Assembly (NCBI GenBank): GCA_039000515.1
Contig: JBCFYV010003508.1
Span: 46,771,265-46,835,264 of the forward strand
DNA: 64,000 bases
Direction: 5' to 3'
DNA from: Timema cristinae
Taxonomy: Eukaryota; Arthropoda; Insecta; Phasmatodea; Timematidae
Both the position numbers and the translations under genes were made by a program. Below are positions 62,926 through 64,000 of the stretch, in pieces. The number at the start of each line of letters is the position of its first letter. Position 1 is the first letter of the stretch. The notes beneath the pieces are model-generated. The model was not told the DNA's origin. It searched no databases and saw only the letters and a list, made by a program, of their open reading frames with translations.

Positions 62926-63561
62926 AAAGATTTTGTTATAATTCTGAAAACAAAATACATATCTTTACCCCACCATGGCAAATAATTTTTTCGATTTTTT
63001 TCACATTCATTTTCCATATTTAGACCTTGAATTAAATGGAATATACGTTGGTTTTCTCAACTCAACCTAAAGAAATAAAAATACTTTTTTCCCTCTCATA
63101 TTTGGTTTGTAAAAAAAAAAAAATATTAGATTTACTCTTAGGTTTTTGTTAATTACCAACAAAGGTACAGAGCTGGTCATTAAAATTGGTTAGCACGCTG
63201 TGGCATGAGAACCGGAAATCCGGTCACTTTTTATAATCTTTAATAATGAGTTAACACTTTGATATGATGTGTTGAACTTAATGTCAAATTAAAGTTGATT
63301 GATAATTATATGATGTATATGTTATACATTACATAAATTATACAATTAATCACTATATATATATATATATCCTGAAAATGTAAACAGTAAAATAGCATGA
63401 AACACATTAAAAACTAATGAATGTTGTTTAGAATAACACTAAACAAATTTTAATTTTATGAAGATAATCTAAGTTATTTAAGTTAATAATAAGATTAATA
63501 TGATTTTATTGGCTTTGTTAAAAACTACAGTATTATTGTATTATTATTATTATTATTTATT
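62926..63561. other. AT-rich, no gene seen
   Basis: (TA)n at 63354-63370, poly-A run at 63111-63123, (TTA)n at 63540-63557 leading into the next SINE tail. Confidence 0.45.
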
Positions 63562-63843
63562 TATTGCACCGCGTCTTACTACCCGTTTGGGTTATACGCA
63601 CTTACGCTAATGTGTAATGGTAGGGTGATTGTGAGATGAAATGGAGGACCTACAGTTTAACGTGGATCCGAACCACGGTGGAGGCCTGGCATTCCCCACA
63701 TTCACAAGTTGTGATTAATACACTCTTGTCAGAGGTGAAGGAAGGGTTTGGTAATCAGATAAATCTGTGCCGGGACCGAGGATTGAACCCCGGCCGCCAG
63801 CACAGAAGTCTGACACCTTACCCCCCTAGACCACCAGGTCACC
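63562..63843 (-). mobile_element. SINE-B, full length
   Basis: Inverted tail ACCGCGTCTTACTACCCGTT to inverted head CCTAGACCACCAGGTCACC. Inverted B box GGATTGAACC intact, A box intact. One of the copies able in principle to drive pol III transcription. Confidence 0.95.
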
Positions 63844-64000
63844 TAACTACGATGTAAGATGTTAAAACCTCAACATTATGCAGTATTTGTTTCTTCTCAA
63901 TTACTTTTCCCGGTGACGGCATTCATATGTTGAAACACATCTATACAATAAAATTTCAAAAGTATTTTGCTCCAGATGGAAATTAAAGAAGCACGGGACA

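Overview
This window is non-coding, repeat-saturated eukaryotic DNA. It is almost certainly from an arthropod or a similar invertebrate. There is no operon structure, no rRNA and no intact protein gene that I can recognise. The evidence is dozens of tRNA-derived SINE copies with target-site duplications, decayed non-LTR retrotransposon (LINE) ends, several terminal-inverted-repeat (TIR) DNA elements, and nine or more minisatellite arrays. The LINE remnants carry a WAGHxAR-type C-terminus common in arthropod LINEs. Species cannot be fixed from sequence alone.

SINE names used here (mine, provisional). SINE-A: tRNA-like head, body with GGTTCGAATC B box, and a 3' tail containing the hairpin CCCGAACGGG followed by GTAGTAAGACGCGGTGCTAA and (TAA)n or (TTA)n; subtypes A1 (head GGTGGCCGCGTGGTCTAA) and A2 (head GGTGGCGTAGTTGGCTAA) differ in the head only. 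SINE-B: head GGTGACCTGGTGGTCTAG, a different body, but nearly the same 3' tail as A. SINE-C: head with GGTGGTCTTGGGGTAAAG and a different tail ending near GAAAGTGCACGTTAAAT. SINE-D: head TTAGCTCAGTCGG, with an 11-bp stem hairpin in its body. Two more tRNA-derived sequences are present, at 48.3 kb and 27.0 kb.

Layout. 0-4 kb: LINE 3' relic, then 31-bp (x31) and 39-bp (x12) minisatellites in old AT-rich repeat DNA. 4.2-5.5 kb: the best candidate for a real gene 5' end, with an initiator-like site, a long leader and a possible first coding exon with an apparent 1-base frameshift. 5.6-16.5 kb: SINE-A/B/C copies, three small TIR elements and one long-TIR element. 17.4-23.9 kb: 43-bp and 42-bp minisatellites, the latter with higher-order structure, with SINEs between. 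24-35.9 kb: nested SINEs, a 627-bp long-TIR element, a second copy of a ~600-bp TIR family and foldback elements. 35.9-38.7 kb: two LINE relics, one with its terminal ORF segment amplified into a 46-bp minisatellite. 39-47 kb: SINEs and two pogo/Tigger-like MITEs, one split by SINE-B. 48.3-49 kb: a tRNA-derived SINE whose A-box segment has become a ~20-copy 30-bp minisatellite. 49-52.5 kb: transposase relic, hAT-like MITE, large (TACA)n tract. 53-64 kb: SINEs, 31-bp and 34-bp minisatellites, foldback element split by a SINE, and TIR elements.

The parts work together as a mobile-element community, not as a pathway. SINE-A and SINE-B share a 3' tail, so they probably rely on the same LINE machinery. 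TIR elements are non-autonomous and need transposases encoded elsewhere. Insertion order can be read from nested copies with target-site duplications. Most long open frames here are products of tandem repeats whose unit is a multiple of three or lacks stop codons. Copy boundaries are by eye, generally to within about 10 bases.
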